The notes: a model not told the origin generated them from the letters alone. DNA of 6,189 nt from Planctomycetaceae bacterium (GCA_003488325.1 DNLZ01000409.1:1-6189), one strand, 5' to 3'; positions 1-5,385 are shown, counted from the first letter of the stretch. Numbers and translations are program-made.

Positions 1-17
1 TGACCGAGACGGCGCCC

Positions 18-69
18 GGCCGGGGGCGCGTTGCCCCCGGCCATGGAAACGAGACACCCCCGAGAGGAG
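18..69 (+). promoter_or_regulatory. Structured leader of gene at 77 (hairpin, GGAAAC, SD)
   Basis: A perfect 10-bp stem, GGCCGGGGGC (18-27) with GCCCCCGGCC (33-42), closes a GCGTT loop. GGAAAC follows at 45-50 and AGGAG at 65-69, eight bases before the ATG at 77. It has the same order of parts as the leaders of most genes in the window, but with the longest stem and about ten extra bases between GAAAC and the ribosome binding site. No T-run follows, so it does not look like an intrinsic terminator. The TGA at 1-3 may be the stop of an upstream gene, which cannot be shown here. Confidence 0.6.
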
Positions 70-76
70 AAACGCG

Positions 77-328
77 ATGACCCCGATTCACCACGACCAC
101 CTCGCAGCCGCCGTCGCCGCGGCTGCGGTCGCGTTGGCCGCGACGGCAGACCGGCCGCACGACACCGCGCTCGCGATGCTCGCGGCGATCGTGGAGGCCG
201 ACCGTCACGCGATGGAGGCGAACGACCTCGTCGGCCTGGGCGTGATCACGCACGACAGGTACGAGCGGGCGGCGCAGGCGAGAGACGAGGCGATCGACCG
301 GGCGGCGCAGTGGCTGCGGATGGAGTGA
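77..328 (+). CDS. Small helical hypothetical protein (83 aa)
   Basis: I do not recognise this protein. The ATG at 77 follows AGGAG at 65-69 with good spacing, and no better start lies upstream. Residues 9-24 are almost pure alanine and valine (AAAVAAAAVALAATA); the rest is a likely amphipathic helix rich in Ala, Glu, Asp and Arg. The Ala-rich stretch is short and follows HHDH without a positive N-region, so I do not call it a signal peptide or membrane anchor. The protein is acidic overall and probably soluble. It is the first gene of the window and ends 125 bases before the next start, with a degraded leader and a promoter-like sequence between them. It is very likely real because of its ribosome binding site and leader; its function is unknown. 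Confidence 0.7.
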   Translation: MTPIHHDHLAAAVAAAAVALAATADRPHDTALAMLAAIVEADRHAMEANDLVGLGVITHDRYERAAQARDEAIDRAAQWLRME

Positions 329-350
329 TGCCCCCGGCCGGCGGAACCAG
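329..350 (+). repeat. Degraded, orphan copy of the leader element
   Basis: This segment, directly after the stop codon at 326-328, matches the leader before the gene at 3808 (ATGCC, CCCGGCCGGCG, then AACCAG). Three bases of the left hairpin arm are missing and GAAAC has become GGAAC. No ribosome binding site or start codon follows at the usual distance; the next gene starts about 100 bases later behind its own promoter-like sequence. It looks like a relic left when the downstream part was replaced or a promoter segment was inserted. Confidence 0.45.
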
Positions 351-376
351 TGGAAAAGTGGAGCGAGATTCAAGTG

Positions 377-404
377 TTGACACGCTCTGCGACGATGCTA
401 CGAT
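377..404 (+). promoter_or_regulatory. Candidate sigma70-type promoter for gene at 453
   Basis: TTGACA (377-382) matches the -35 consensus exactly. A 16-base spacer leads to TACGAT (399-404), a four-of-six match to the -10 consensus, with TGC directly before it (396-398) as an extended -10. Transcription would begin near 411, about 40 bases before the ATG at 453. The -35 sits in the short inverted repeat GTGTTGACAC (374-383), and ACGATG occurs twice, at 392-397 and 400-405; either could be an operator half-site, but this is speculative. It is the most convincing promoter seen on the + strand. Confidence 0.55.
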
Positions 405-452
405 GATGGCAGTGACGGACACGAACGACACCCCGAACGGAGGAACGCGACG

Positions 453-719
453 ATGATCACCGTGAACCTGACAACCGACCAGTTCGCCGCGTTGGAGCGG
501 ATCGTGCGTGACGCCCGCGAGCAGGAGTCGCGGATGGCCTACGCCTCGCCGTGGCCTGCGAACAGCCACCATGAGGCGAACGTGCGGCTGATGGACACCA
601 TCGAGGACACGCTGCGCGACGCGGTCGCCGCTCGCATCGCGGAGGTGCGGTCGACGCGGTTCACCGCCGAGGAGGTCCGGTGGATAGCCGAGGGCATGCG
701 GCAGCAGGCGAACCAGTGA
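453..719 (+). CDS. Hypothetical protein (88 aa), mostly helical
   Basis: I do not recognise this protein. The start is set by GGAGG at 439-443, nine bases before the ATG. The sequence is a soluble, charged, mainly alpha-helical small protein. The N-terminus (MITVNLTTDQFAALERIVRD) reads like a short strand followed by an amphipathic helix. Residues from about 40 continue as helix (LMDTIEDTLRDAVAARIAEV), and a final helix near FTAEEVRWIAEGM ends the chain. There are no cysteines and no membrane segment. It lacks an intact structured leader directly upstream, unlike most neighbours, but has its own promoter-like sequence, so it may be transcribed separately and lead the genes that follow. Function unknown; the coding call is well supported. 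Confidence 0.75.
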   Translation: MITVNLTTDQFAALERIVRDAREQESRMAYASPWPANSHHEANVRLMDTIEDTLRDAVAARIAEVRSTRFTAEEVRWIAEGMRQQANQ

Positions 720-725
720 CCACCC

Positions 726-752
726 GCCGCCGCGGCTCGTTGCTTCGGCGGC
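726..752 (+). other. Intergenic hairpin after gene at 453
   Basis: GCCGCCG (726-732) pairs with CGGCGGC (746-752) around a 13-base loop, seven bases after the stop codon at 717-719. No T-run follows, so it is not a clear intrinsic terminator. It could protect the 3' end of the transcript, cause partial termination, or be an upstream part of the leader of the gene at 808. Confidence 0.35.
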
Positions 753-776
753 TCGATTGAGCGACGATTCAACAGA

Positions 777-804
777 CCCCCGGATGGGGGAACGAGAGGA
801 GAGG
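777..804 (+). promoter_or_regulatory. Structured leader of gene at 808
   Basis: CCCCC (777-781) and GGGGG (786-790) form a 5-bp stem around the loop GGAT. AAC (791-793) follows, then the purine-rich GAGAGGAGAGG (794-804) just before the ATG at 808. The arms have a wholly different sequence from the GCCGGC arms of other leaders, yet position and pairing are kept. GAAAC is reduced to GAAC here. Confidence 0.5.
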
Positions 805-807
805 ACG

Positions 808-1752
808 ATGATGACCGCAACCAAGAGGGCGACCTACAAGGCGACGTTTCAAGAGAGCATCGTAGGTGCGGTGCTTCAGAAGGTGACTCGCAGCGGGCGG
901 CGGCTCGACCTGGGCGCGCTACCGCAGGAGGTGATCGACTACCTCTGCGTCGAGCGGGCGAACGAGGCCGCCCCGTGGCGATTCGCGGACGGCGACTTCG
1001 ACAAACTCGTCGCCTGCGGTGAGGTGAAGGAACGGAAGCGCAGGAATGCCCCGCGGCAGGCGACGGCCGAGTTCACCGTCGAGCGGGCGCGGCCGAGCAG
1101 CGGACACGCCGAGGAGTTGCCGCGAACGTGGAACGACGGCGCACACTGCGGCTTGACCGATTGGTATCCCGAGTTGGAGGCCGCAATCACGGCGGCCCTG
1201 GCCCGCGGCAAGGGATACGCCTGGACGACCGGGTGGTACTCCAGCAAGAAGGAGATCGCATCGGCCTGCATCACGCAACGCGACGGCGAGATCACGGTCG
1301 AGGCGAGCGTGAGCGATGACTTCGACACGTCTGGGCGCGGCAAGCGGACGATCCGGTTCACGAAGAACCTCGACCGCATCCGTGATGCCATCACCGCAGC
1401 CTGGGAGGAGGCCGAGGGCGACCAGCGGGACAACCGTGTGTATGCCGGTTTCAGTGTCGGCCGCGGCGACCAGTGGGAGTACACCCTCATCCTGCCGGCA
1501 GGAGACGGCTATCTAATGGATTCGCCACCTGGAGACTACTACCACCGCTGGGGTTGGCAGGAGATCGAGGAAGGCGAGGATCGGCCGGCCGGGATTTCTG
1601 CCGAAGACGCGGAAAGCCTGCTCGCCGCCGCGCATCGCTTCATCGACGGCGAGGTGCCGATCCGCAAGGGCTGGCAGGTCACTTGTGGCGACGAGTGGAC
1701 GATTCGCGCCTGGGAGGACGAGGAGGATTCGCTGGAGCCTTCCGATGCCTGA
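808..1752 (+). CDS. Hypothetical protein (314 aa), largest gene in window
   Basis: I do not recognise a family. The frame is open from 757, but AGGAGAGG at 797-804 and the leader hairpin place the start at the ATG ATG pair at 808/811. Residues 10-75 look helical with a short beta end (ALPQEVIDYL, then DFDKLVACGEVKER and TAEFTVE), which could be a small winged-helix-like unit; this is only a guess from the pattern. A basic linker near 75-85 follows. The rest alternates helices (ELEAAITAAL, IRDAITAAWEEA, AEDAESLLAAAHRFI) with strands rich in Trp, Tyr and Gly (GYAWTTGWYSS, QWEYTLIL, DEWTIRAWE), suggesting two similar alpha/beta units and a folded soluble protein. The stop overlaps the start of the SWIM-type gene at 1745 by eight bases, so the two are probably made together and may interact. 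Confidence 0.8.
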   Translation: MMTATKRATYKATFQESIVGAVLQKVTRSGRRLDLGALPQEVIDYLCVERANEAAPWRFADGDFDKLVACGEVKERKRRNAPRQATAEFTVERARPSSGHAEELPRTWNDGAHCGLTDWYPELEAAITAALARGKGYAWTTGWYSSKKEIASACITQRDGEITVEASVSDDFDTSGRGKRTIRFTKNLDRIRDAITAAWEEAEGDQRDNRVYAGFSVGRGDQWEYTLILPAGDGYLMDSPPGDYYHRWGWQEIEEGEDRPAGISAEDAESLLAAAHRFIDGEVPIRKGWQVTCGDEWTIRAWEDEEDSLEPSDA

Positions 1753-2035
1753 CTTCACCACAGAATCGTTCTGGTGCTGCGACACGGTGCGACACTGGCA
1801 GGCGACCATCGACGGTCACCGGGTCGCATGGGAGCCGCTGCCGCCGTCCGCGGACGTTGGCTACGGGTTCACATGCGACTGCAAGGGCTACCAGTTCCGG
1901 CGAACGTGCAGGCACGTCAAGGCGGCCGAGTCGATGCGGTGCGGATGGCAGCAGTTCGTGGAGGGCGGCGAGCCTGTTGAAGGTCGCTGCCCGAAGTGCG
2001 GGGGCGATGTGACGGCGGAAAGTTATGCAGTTTGA
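1745..2035 (+). CDS. Small SWIM-type zinc-finger protein (96 aa)
   Basis: C44, C46, C55 and H57 form CxCx8CxH, the SWIM zinc-finger signature (CxCx(n)CxH), preceded by a strand-like stretch as in SWIM domains. A second half-knuckle, C82-P-K-C85 followed by GGD, resembles one end of a zinc ribbon; C11, C12 and C66 are further possible ligands. SWIM domains bind DNA or proteins and are found in SWI2/SNF2-type proteins, MuDR transposases and many bacterial proteins, but this chain carries no enzyme domain. The frame is open from 1685. I choose the ATG at 1745 because GGAG at 1734-1737 lies seven bases upstream and the start overlaps the previous stop, typical of coupling. It has no structured leader of its own. 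A zinc-binding adaptor or regulator acting with the 314-residue protein is plausible, but not shown. Confidence 0.75.
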   Translation: MPDFTTESFWCCDTVRHWQATIDGHRVAWEPLPPSADVGYGFTCDCKGYQFRRTCRHVKAAESMRCGWQQFVEGGEPVEGRCPKCGGDVTAESYAV

Positions 2036-2136
2036 TCGACCCCCGGCGCCGCCCCGACCGTGGCAACGCGGGCGGGGTGAGGCCGGCGGCCGGCGTGGCC
2101 CCGTGAGTGGAAACCCGAGGGAAGATGAGAGCGACG
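2036..2136 (+). promoter_or_regulatory. Long structured leader of gene at 2137
   Basis: This 101-base intergenic segment holds the most elaborate leader. CCGTG (2058-2062) pairs with CGCGG (2067-2071, one G-U pair) around GCAA, a GNRA tetraloop. An outer helix, CCCCG (2052-2056) with CGGGG (2073-2077), extends it. A second short hairpin, GCCG (2082-2085) with CGGC (2091-2094), follows. GGAAAC is at 2109-2114 and the purine-rich GAGGGAAG runs to 2124. The parts keep the order seen at the other genes, with an extra upstream domain. Folding is judged by eye. Confidence 0.5.
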
Positions 2137-2625
2137 ATGGACGCGACAAAATCACGATGGGTACGAAGCGAGGATGCCGGCCACGGCGCCGGTGCGATGC
2201 TGCTCGATGCGCCGGTCGGCCACTGGTCGGTGCGGAAGGCGAACGGCCGGCGCTGGGTGGCGGCGCTGGTGAAGAACGGCGCGGCGGTGTGGTCGCGGGA
2301 GTTCACGACCCGCCGCGAGGCTATGGAGTTCGCGGAGGCGGACGTGGCCGCTGGGCGGCGCTGGCCGACGATTCGCAACTGCAACTTCTCCACGCGGCAC
2401 GACGACCGTGGCCGGCACGTCCGCGAGGCGCTCACGGCCGCCGACAGCGGCTGCGAGGACTGCGACATGATCGGCGCGCTCGATGACCTGGAGGCCACGC
2501 TGGCCGATCACGCTGAGAGCGACAGCGAGGAGTCGATGCGTCTGTGCCGCGAGGCCGAGGAGGCCGTGGAGGCCGTGGAGGCGGCCTTCCTGGCGATCGG
2601 TGTGGCGTTCGACAAGGCGGACTGA
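2137..2625 (+). CDS. Hypothetical protein (162 aa) with acidic helical tail
   Basis: I do not recognise it firmly. Two ATGs compete: 2125, only four bases after GAGG, and 2137, which shares the GACGATG context of several neighbours; I choose 2137. An in-frame GTG at 2107 lies in the leader and is rejected. Residues 28-70 (GHWSVRKANGRRWVAALVKN, then a helix rich in Arg, Glu and Ala) have a strand-strand-helix pattern that weakly recalls DUF2188-like domains. C106-E-D-C109 could bind a metal but has no clear partner pair. The C-terminal 40 residues are a strongly acidic helix built partly on a 9-base tandem repeat (EAEEAVEAVEAA, 139-150), probably a coiled coil. It stands alone with its own leader, and function is unknown. 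Confidence 0.7.
   Translation: MDATKSRWVRSEDAGHGAGAMLLDAPVGHWSVRKANGRRWVAALVKNGAAVWSREFTTRREAMEFAEADVAAGRRWPTIRNCNFSTRHDDRGRHVREALTAADSGCEDCDMIGALDDLEATLADHAESDSEESMRLCREAEEAVEAVEAAFLAIGVAFDKAD
2551..2586 (+). repeat. 9-bp tandem repeat inside CDS
   Basis: Four head-to-tail 9-base units: GAGGCCGAG, GAGGCCGTG twice, and the diverged GAGGCGGCC. The unit keeps the reading frame and encodes Glu-Ala-(Glu/Val) steps of the C-terminal helix of the gene at 2137. Replication slippage could change helix length in whole three-residue steps. Confidence 0.7.
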
Positions 2626-2652
2626 CCCGGATCGTAGAAACCCAAACCCCAT

Positions 2653-2680
2653 GCCGCCCCGTGCGGCGAAACCCGAGGAG
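2653..2680 (+). promoter_or_regulatory. Structured leader of gene at 2688
   Basis: GCCGC (2653-2657) pairs with GCGGC (2663-2667) around CCCGT; T2652 and G2668 can add a wobble pair. GAAAC (2668-2672) abuts the stem and AGGAG (2676-2680) follows, seven bases before the ATG. Compared with the leaders at 3772 and 4554, both arms differ but remain complementary, a compensatory change supporting a real hairpin. Confidence 0.65.
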
Positions 2681-2687
2681 AGAGACG

Positions 2688-3044
2688 ATGGCTGCGAACA
2701 TGAGTGGATTCGGTGCGGCGGCTTACGGCAGGCCACAGCCTGCTGCGGATGACCGCTACGCGAATGATTCGTTTCGGACGCTGCTGGCGACGCATCGCCT
2801 GCGGCGACTCGACGGCACCCTGGCGGCCGGCTTCACCGTCGAGTCGGAGAGCGGATCGACCTACCGCGTGACCATCGACGATGTGATCGTCGGTGACGGT
2901 CACCTGCGCTCGCGCTGGAACTGCAACTGCAAGGCCCGAGGCCGCTGCCGGCATATCGACGCCTGTGAGCAGGTTGTCATGGCAGAGGCCTCCGCGGCCG
3001 GCGACAGCGAGACGATCGAGGCTATGGAGAGGACCGTGCCATGA
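2688..3044 (+). CDS. Small SWIM-type zinc-finger protein (118 aa)
   Basis: C79, C81, C87 and H89 form CxCx5CxH, the SWIM zinc-finger signature. The preceding residues (FTVESESG, TYRVTIDD, then the tryptophan at 77 just before the first cysteine) give the beta-strand run-up usual in SWIM domains, and a helix follows (HIDACEQVVMAEA). The first 25 residues look disordered. The frame is open from 2544, but AGGAG at 2676-2680 and the leader set the start at 2688. The stop (3042-3044) overlaps the ATG of the next gene in ATGATG, so the two are coupled. This is the second short SWIM-type protein in the window; the finger spacing and flanks differ from the one at 1745, so they are not a recent duplication. 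DNA or protein binding is inferred from the family; no enzyme domain is present. Confidence 0.78.
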   Translation: MAANMSGFGAAAYGRPQPAADDRYANDSFRTLLATHRLRRLDGTLAAGFTVESESGSTYRVTIDDVIVGDGHLRSRWNCNCKARGRCRHIDACEQVVMAEASAAGDSETIEAMERTVP

Positions 3045-3766
3045 TGACCACAATCGACTGGCAGGCCGCCGGCACCGACGATCCGACTGCCGGACGTCGC
3101 ACGATCCGCGACCGTCTGGAGGCGGCTGGACTCACCGCGAACACGCCCGACTACCAGCGGGCTTTCGAGGAGTTTCGCCGCGGGCAGGCGGCGGCCCTCG
3201 CGGCCAAGCAGGCCGAGGCCGAGGAGCGTGAACGCCGGCGCGTCGAGCCGCACATGGCAGAGGCCCGCAGAAACGTCGCCGGCTGGGGCTGCGTCGAGGA
3301 CGGCGAGTCATCGCCCGAGGAGGTCGAGCAGTGGGTCGTCGAGGAGGCCACACGCATGGCCGACGAGGCCGAGCGCGACGCTGCGGAGGCGGCCCGTGCG
3401 GCGGAACGCGAGGCGGATGAGTACGCAGATTACTGCCGACGGCAGACTGGCCTGCGGATGGCGATTGCAGCCGCCACGGCAGCGGTCGCGGAGTCCGACG
3501 GCTGGCGAATCGAGGAGCGGCGGTGCAGCCATGACTCGTCGCGTTATTTCTGGCTGCTCAGCGGCGGCGACCCAGACGCAGCGGGCGACTACGAAGAGGC
3601 CGTGAGCCTGCGAATCAGTGATCATCACGCCAAAAACGGCTCTGGATGGAACGAGGCCAAGCAGCAGCAGCATGACGCGCCTGACATCAATATCGTGCTT
3701 CGCCGCGGAGCGGGCGGCGAATACACGTTTGATCTCACCCCGCTCGTGGAAACCCTGGACCGATAA
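3041..3766 (+). CDS. Hypothetical protein (241 aa), coiled coil plus beta-rich end
   Basis: I do not recognise a family. The ATG at 3041 overlaps the stop of the SWIM-type gene, and GGAGAGG at 3026-3032 lies eight bases upstream; a second ATG at 3044 is equally possible. Residues 36-80 and 93-150 are long charged helices rich in Ala, Glu and Arg (for example EEATRMADEAERDAAEAARA), likely coiled coil, broken near 81-92 by GWG and an acidic loop. Residues 153-241 change character: SRYFWLLSGG, AVSLRISDHH and GGEYTFDL suggest a compact beta domain. This domain order would suit an oligomeric scaffold or adaptor. No catalytic motif is seen. It lacks its own leader and probably depends on translation of the gene before it. 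Its pairing with a SWIM-type protein mirrors the pair at 808-2035. Confidence 0.75.
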   Translation: MMTTIDWQAAGTDDPTAGRRTIRDRLEAAGLTANTPDYQRAFEEFRRGQAAALAAKQAEAEERERRRVEPHMAEARRNVAGWGCVEDGESSPEEVEQWVVEEATRMADEAERDAAEAARAAEREADEYADYCRRQTGLRMAIAAATAAVAESDGWRIEERRCSHDSSRYFWLLSGGDPDAAGDYEEAVSLRISDHHAKNGSGWNEAKQQQHDAPDINIVLRRGAGGEYTFDLTPLVETLDR

Positions 3767-3771
3767 CCCAT

Positions 3772-3801
3772 GCCGGCCCCGGCCGGCGAAACCAGAAGGA
3801 G
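3772..3801 (+). promoter_or_regulatory. Structured leader of gene at 3808
   Basis: GCCGGC (3772-3777) pairs with GCCGGC (3782-3787) around the tetraloop CCCG. GAAAC (3788-3792) abuts the stem, and AAGGAG (3796-3801) lies six bases before the ATG. The 21 bases from 3772 to 3792 are identical to 4554-4574, before the gene at 4590. It begins five bases after the upstream TAA. Confidence 0.65.
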
Positions 3802-3807
3802 ACGACG

Positions 3808-4341
3808 ATGGGCATTTCAGAGACGATGTTCTGGGACAGGTATGAGCGCCAGCAGGAGTCCCACAACCGGCGGATGCCTGCCAAGCCGCGATCTGTGCGG
3901 ATCGAGGAAGCGAGGCGGGCGGCGTCTCTTGCCGCGGAGAGCGGCCGCGAGAGGGTCGCCGTGGTCAGGCGTGCGAGCGAACTGCTCGACCGGCTCCGCG
4001 CCGATGCTCCGGCTCTCGTCGAACACCTCGGCCTCTCGCTGGCGGCGTGGAAGGCGGCTGCGACCGGCGGCCCTAACTGGCTGTACCAGATTGAGCCGGC
4101 CCGTGTGCGCAGTCAGATGAAGTGGATTGGCGAGCATGGAGTCGAGGGTGCCGTCAGTGCAGTCGAGGCCGAAGTGAGGGCGGAGGTCGAGGCGGCCGAG
4201 TCCGAGCGAGCGGCGGCAGAATCGATGCCAGCGGACGCGGCGGCCGAGGCGGCGTATGCGGCCTGGGATCGCCGTGCGTCGGCCGCTCTTGACGCGATGG
4301 TGTGTGAATACTGTGACGACGGAGACGACGATGCTCACTGA
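3808..4341 (+). CDS. Hypothetical protein (177 aa), Ala/Glu-rich helical
   Basis: I do not recognise this protein. AAGGAG at 3796-3801 fixes the ATG at 3808. It is helical almost throughout: a basic N-terminal third (RYERQQESHNRRM, PRSVRIEEARRAA), a middle segment with a distinct core (LGLSLAAWKAAATGGPNWLY), and a long Ala/Glu helix from about 110 to 160. The chain ends in C166-E-Y-C169 followed by a run of Asp and Gly and a final histidine; one CxxC pair could bind metal only with a partner or as a dimer. The basic N-terminal third could contact nucleic acid. The last 11 bases overlap the start of the next gene at 4331, so the two are translationally linked. Role unknown. Confidence 0.75.
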   Translation: MGISETMFWDRYERQQESHNRRMPAKPRSVRIEEARRAASLAAESGRERVAVVRRASELLDRLRADAPALVEHLGLSLAAWKAAATGGPNWLYQIEPARVRSQMKWIGEHGVEGAVSAVEAEVRAEVEAAESERAAAESMPADAAAEAAYAAWDRRASAALDAMVCEYCDDGDDDAH

Positions 4342-4588
4342 CATGGAGAGCGGCGAATGCCGCTGGGTCCACCGCCACGACATCCATGTGTACTGCCGGC
4401 ACCCGTGGCCGCGCCGGCCCGAGGACCGCCGCTACGCGGTGGCCTGCCCCGACGCCGGTCTGGCCGCGGAGGTGTGGATGACCGAGGACGAGACGGTGCT
4501 GACGATCGACAGGATTCTCGCCGGTGCGTTGCCGGCGGGTGGATCGAGGACGAGCCGGCCCCGGCCGGCGAAACGAGGAGAGAGATGA
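4331..4588 (+). CDS. Hypothetical protein (85 aa) whose tail is encoded by a leader element
   Basis: I do not recognise it. The frame is open from 4256, but the ATG at 4331 has GGAG (4321-4324) six bases upstream and lies within the last codons of the preceding gene. The body (residues 1-70) is rich in His, Arg and Trp near the start (CRWVHRHDIHVYCRHPW) and then looks like a small alpha/beta fold (YAVACP, AEVWMTEDETVLTIDRIL). C10, C22, the nearby histidines and C39 could bind a metal, without a named motif. The last 15 or so residues (SRTSRPRPAKRGER) are the in-frame translation of the hairpin leader of the next gene, so this basic proline-rich tail is probably not part of the original fold. 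The stop at 4586-4588 falls just before the next ATG at 4590. Function unknown. Confidence 0.65.
   Translation: MLTDMESGECRWVHRHDIHVYCRHPWPRRPEDRRYAVACPDAGLAAEVWMTEDETVLTIDRILAGALPAGGSRTSRPRPAKRGER
4554..4580 (+). promoter_or_regulatory. Structured leader of gene at 4590, inside upstream CDS
   Basis: GCCGGC (4554-4559), loop CCCG, and GCCGGC (4564-4569) are followed directly by GAAAC (4570-4574) and GAGGAG (4575-4580), nine bases before the ATG at 4590. Hairpin and GAAAC are identical to the leader at 3772. Here the element lies in the final codons of the gene at 4331, so ribosomes translating that gene would unfold the hairpin and could couple the two genes. Confidence 0.65.
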
Positions 4589-4589
4589 G

Positions 4590-5042
4590 ATGAAGACTAC
4601 GACGAAGAAGAAGCCGCAGGCGGATGCGAAGAAGGCGGCGCGGACGCCGGCCTACAAGACGACCGGAGCCCTGTCTGCCGGCATCGAGGAGCGCATGCGG
4701 TTCTACCTGTCCGACCTACCGCAGGAGTTGCACGCGGTGCGTGCGAGTCTCCTGGCATTCGATGATGTGATCACCGGAGGCTTGTGTGGCGACGACGCCG
4801 CGAAGTTCCTCGATGAGCCGGCCGCCGGCCGCGTCCCATTCTTCATGGTTTCCGCCCACGACCCGCAGAACACGATGAACGAGTACGAGTTCGTCGTCAC
4901 AGCCAGCGGCGTGACCGGGCAGTTGTTGATGCACAATGGCAAGGGCGAGGCGGAGTGCGACGTTCCGTTCTCCATGACTCTCCGCGGACTCTACGACTTT
5001 CTGCGGCAGTTGCCGAGGCACGCCAGTGCTTTTTCGGGCTGA
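4590..5042 (+). CDS. Hypothetical protein (150 aa) with Lys-rich N-terminal tail
   Basis: I do not recognise a family. The frame is open from 4524, but the leader and GAGGAG at 4575-4580 point to the ATG at 4590. The first 25 residues are Lys, Thr and Ala rich (MKTTTKKKPQADAKKAARTP), probably a disordered basic tail able to touch nucleic acid or an acidic partner. From about residue 30 a folded domain follows: a helical part (IEERMRFYLSDLPQELHAVR), then beta-rich segments (FFMVSAHDP, EYEFVVTASG, VTGQLLMHNG) and a final helix (LRGLYDFLRQL). No catalytic motif or cysteine pair stands out and there is no signal peptide. It is followed by an intergenic leader of a second type. The coding call is good and the function is unknown. 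Confidence 0.72.
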   Translation: MKTTTKKKPQADAKKAARTPAYKTTGALSAGIEERMRFYLSDLPQELHAVRASLLAFDDVITGGLCGDDAAKFLDEPAAGRVPFFMVSAHDPQNTMNEYEFVVTASGVTGQLLMHNGKGEAECDVPFSMTLRGLYDFLRQLPRHASAFSG

Positions 5043-5064
5043 TCCACAACCCGCGCCCCGCCAC

Positions 5065-5112
5065 CCCGCCGCCACCCCGGAGCGTGACAACCACGAGCGG
5101 CGAAACAAGGAG
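5065..5112 (+). promoter_or_regulatory. Structured leader of gene at 5122 (expanded type)
   Basis: CGCCGC (5067-5072) pairs with GCGGCG (5097-5102). The apical part holds a second stem, CGTG (5083-5086) with CACG (5092-5095), around ACAAC. GAAAC (5102-5106) and AAGGAG (5107-5112) follow, nine bases before the ATG. The closing helix matches the short leader at 2653, but 24 bases replace its five-base loop. Bases 5065-5106 match 5386-5427 with one difference. Confidence 0.6.
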
Positions 5113-5121
5113 AGGAAAGCA

Positions 5122-5370
5122 ATGCTACGGCTTGAAGAACAGCAAGAGGCAATGATCGTGAACGAGTACACGGGCCAGTTGGACGGCGAGAAAATCACAC
5201 TCACTGCCGGCCCCGGCGGATGGTTTGTTCGCAGAGTTCGCGAGATCGGCCCGCCGGCACGGTGGCGGATGGAGGTGTCGCGGTCTGGACACTGGTACGA
5301 CACATGGCAGACAGTCGAGGTCGACGAAGAGCCGCTGACGAGGGACGTCCCAGAATCCACTAGGCCGTGA
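5122..5370 (+). CDS. Small beta-rich hypothetical protein (82 aa)
   Basis: I do not recognise it. The frame is open from 5026, but the upstream part is the leader; AAGGAG at 5107-5112 sets the ATG at 5122. After a short charged N-terminal helix (LRLEEQQEAM) the sequence reads as a run of strands with aromatic and charged residues (KITLTAGPGGWFVRRVRE, WRMEVSRSGHW, TWQTVEVDEEP), consistent with a small beta barrel or sheet. There are no cysteines and no membrane segment. The gene lies between two nearly identical 42-base leader copies 321 bases apart, so one recombination between them would remove exactly one gene plus one leader and leave the downstream gene with an intact leader. This makes it a cassette-like accessory gene. 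Function unknown. Confidence 0.68.
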   Translation: MLRLEEQQEAMIVNEYTGQLDGEKITLTAGPGGWFVRRVREIGPPARWRMEVSRSGHWYDTWQTVEVDEEPLTRDVPESTRP

Positions 5371-5385
5371 CCCCGCGCCCGGCGG

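Noticed and set aside
18..42. Leader hairpins as intrinsic transcription terminators
   Set aside because: The stems are strong, but no T-run follows any of them. They are followed by GAAAC and a ribosome binding site, so a translation or RNA-stability role fits better.
246..824. A 192-codon open frame on the - strand
   Set aside because: It overlaps two supported + strand genes and the promoter region, has low-complexity composition and no convincing ribosome binding site.
1685..1744. A longer N-terminus for the SWIM-type protein at 1745
   Set aside because: The frame is open, but the ATG at 1745 has a well-spaced GGAG and overlaps the upstream stop; starting at 1685 would give a 68-base overlap without a better ribosome binding site.
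1473..2012. A 179-codon + strand frame within the 314-residue gene and the SWIM gene
   Set aside because: It is an Arg/Gly-rich alternative-frame shadow; both overlapped genes have better starts, and the Cys/His motif is in the other frame.
2107..2136. GTG start at 2107 for the 162-residue protein
   Set aside because: This GTG is part of the TGGAAAC motif of the leader and has no ribosome binding site; the purine-rich stretch lies downstream of it.
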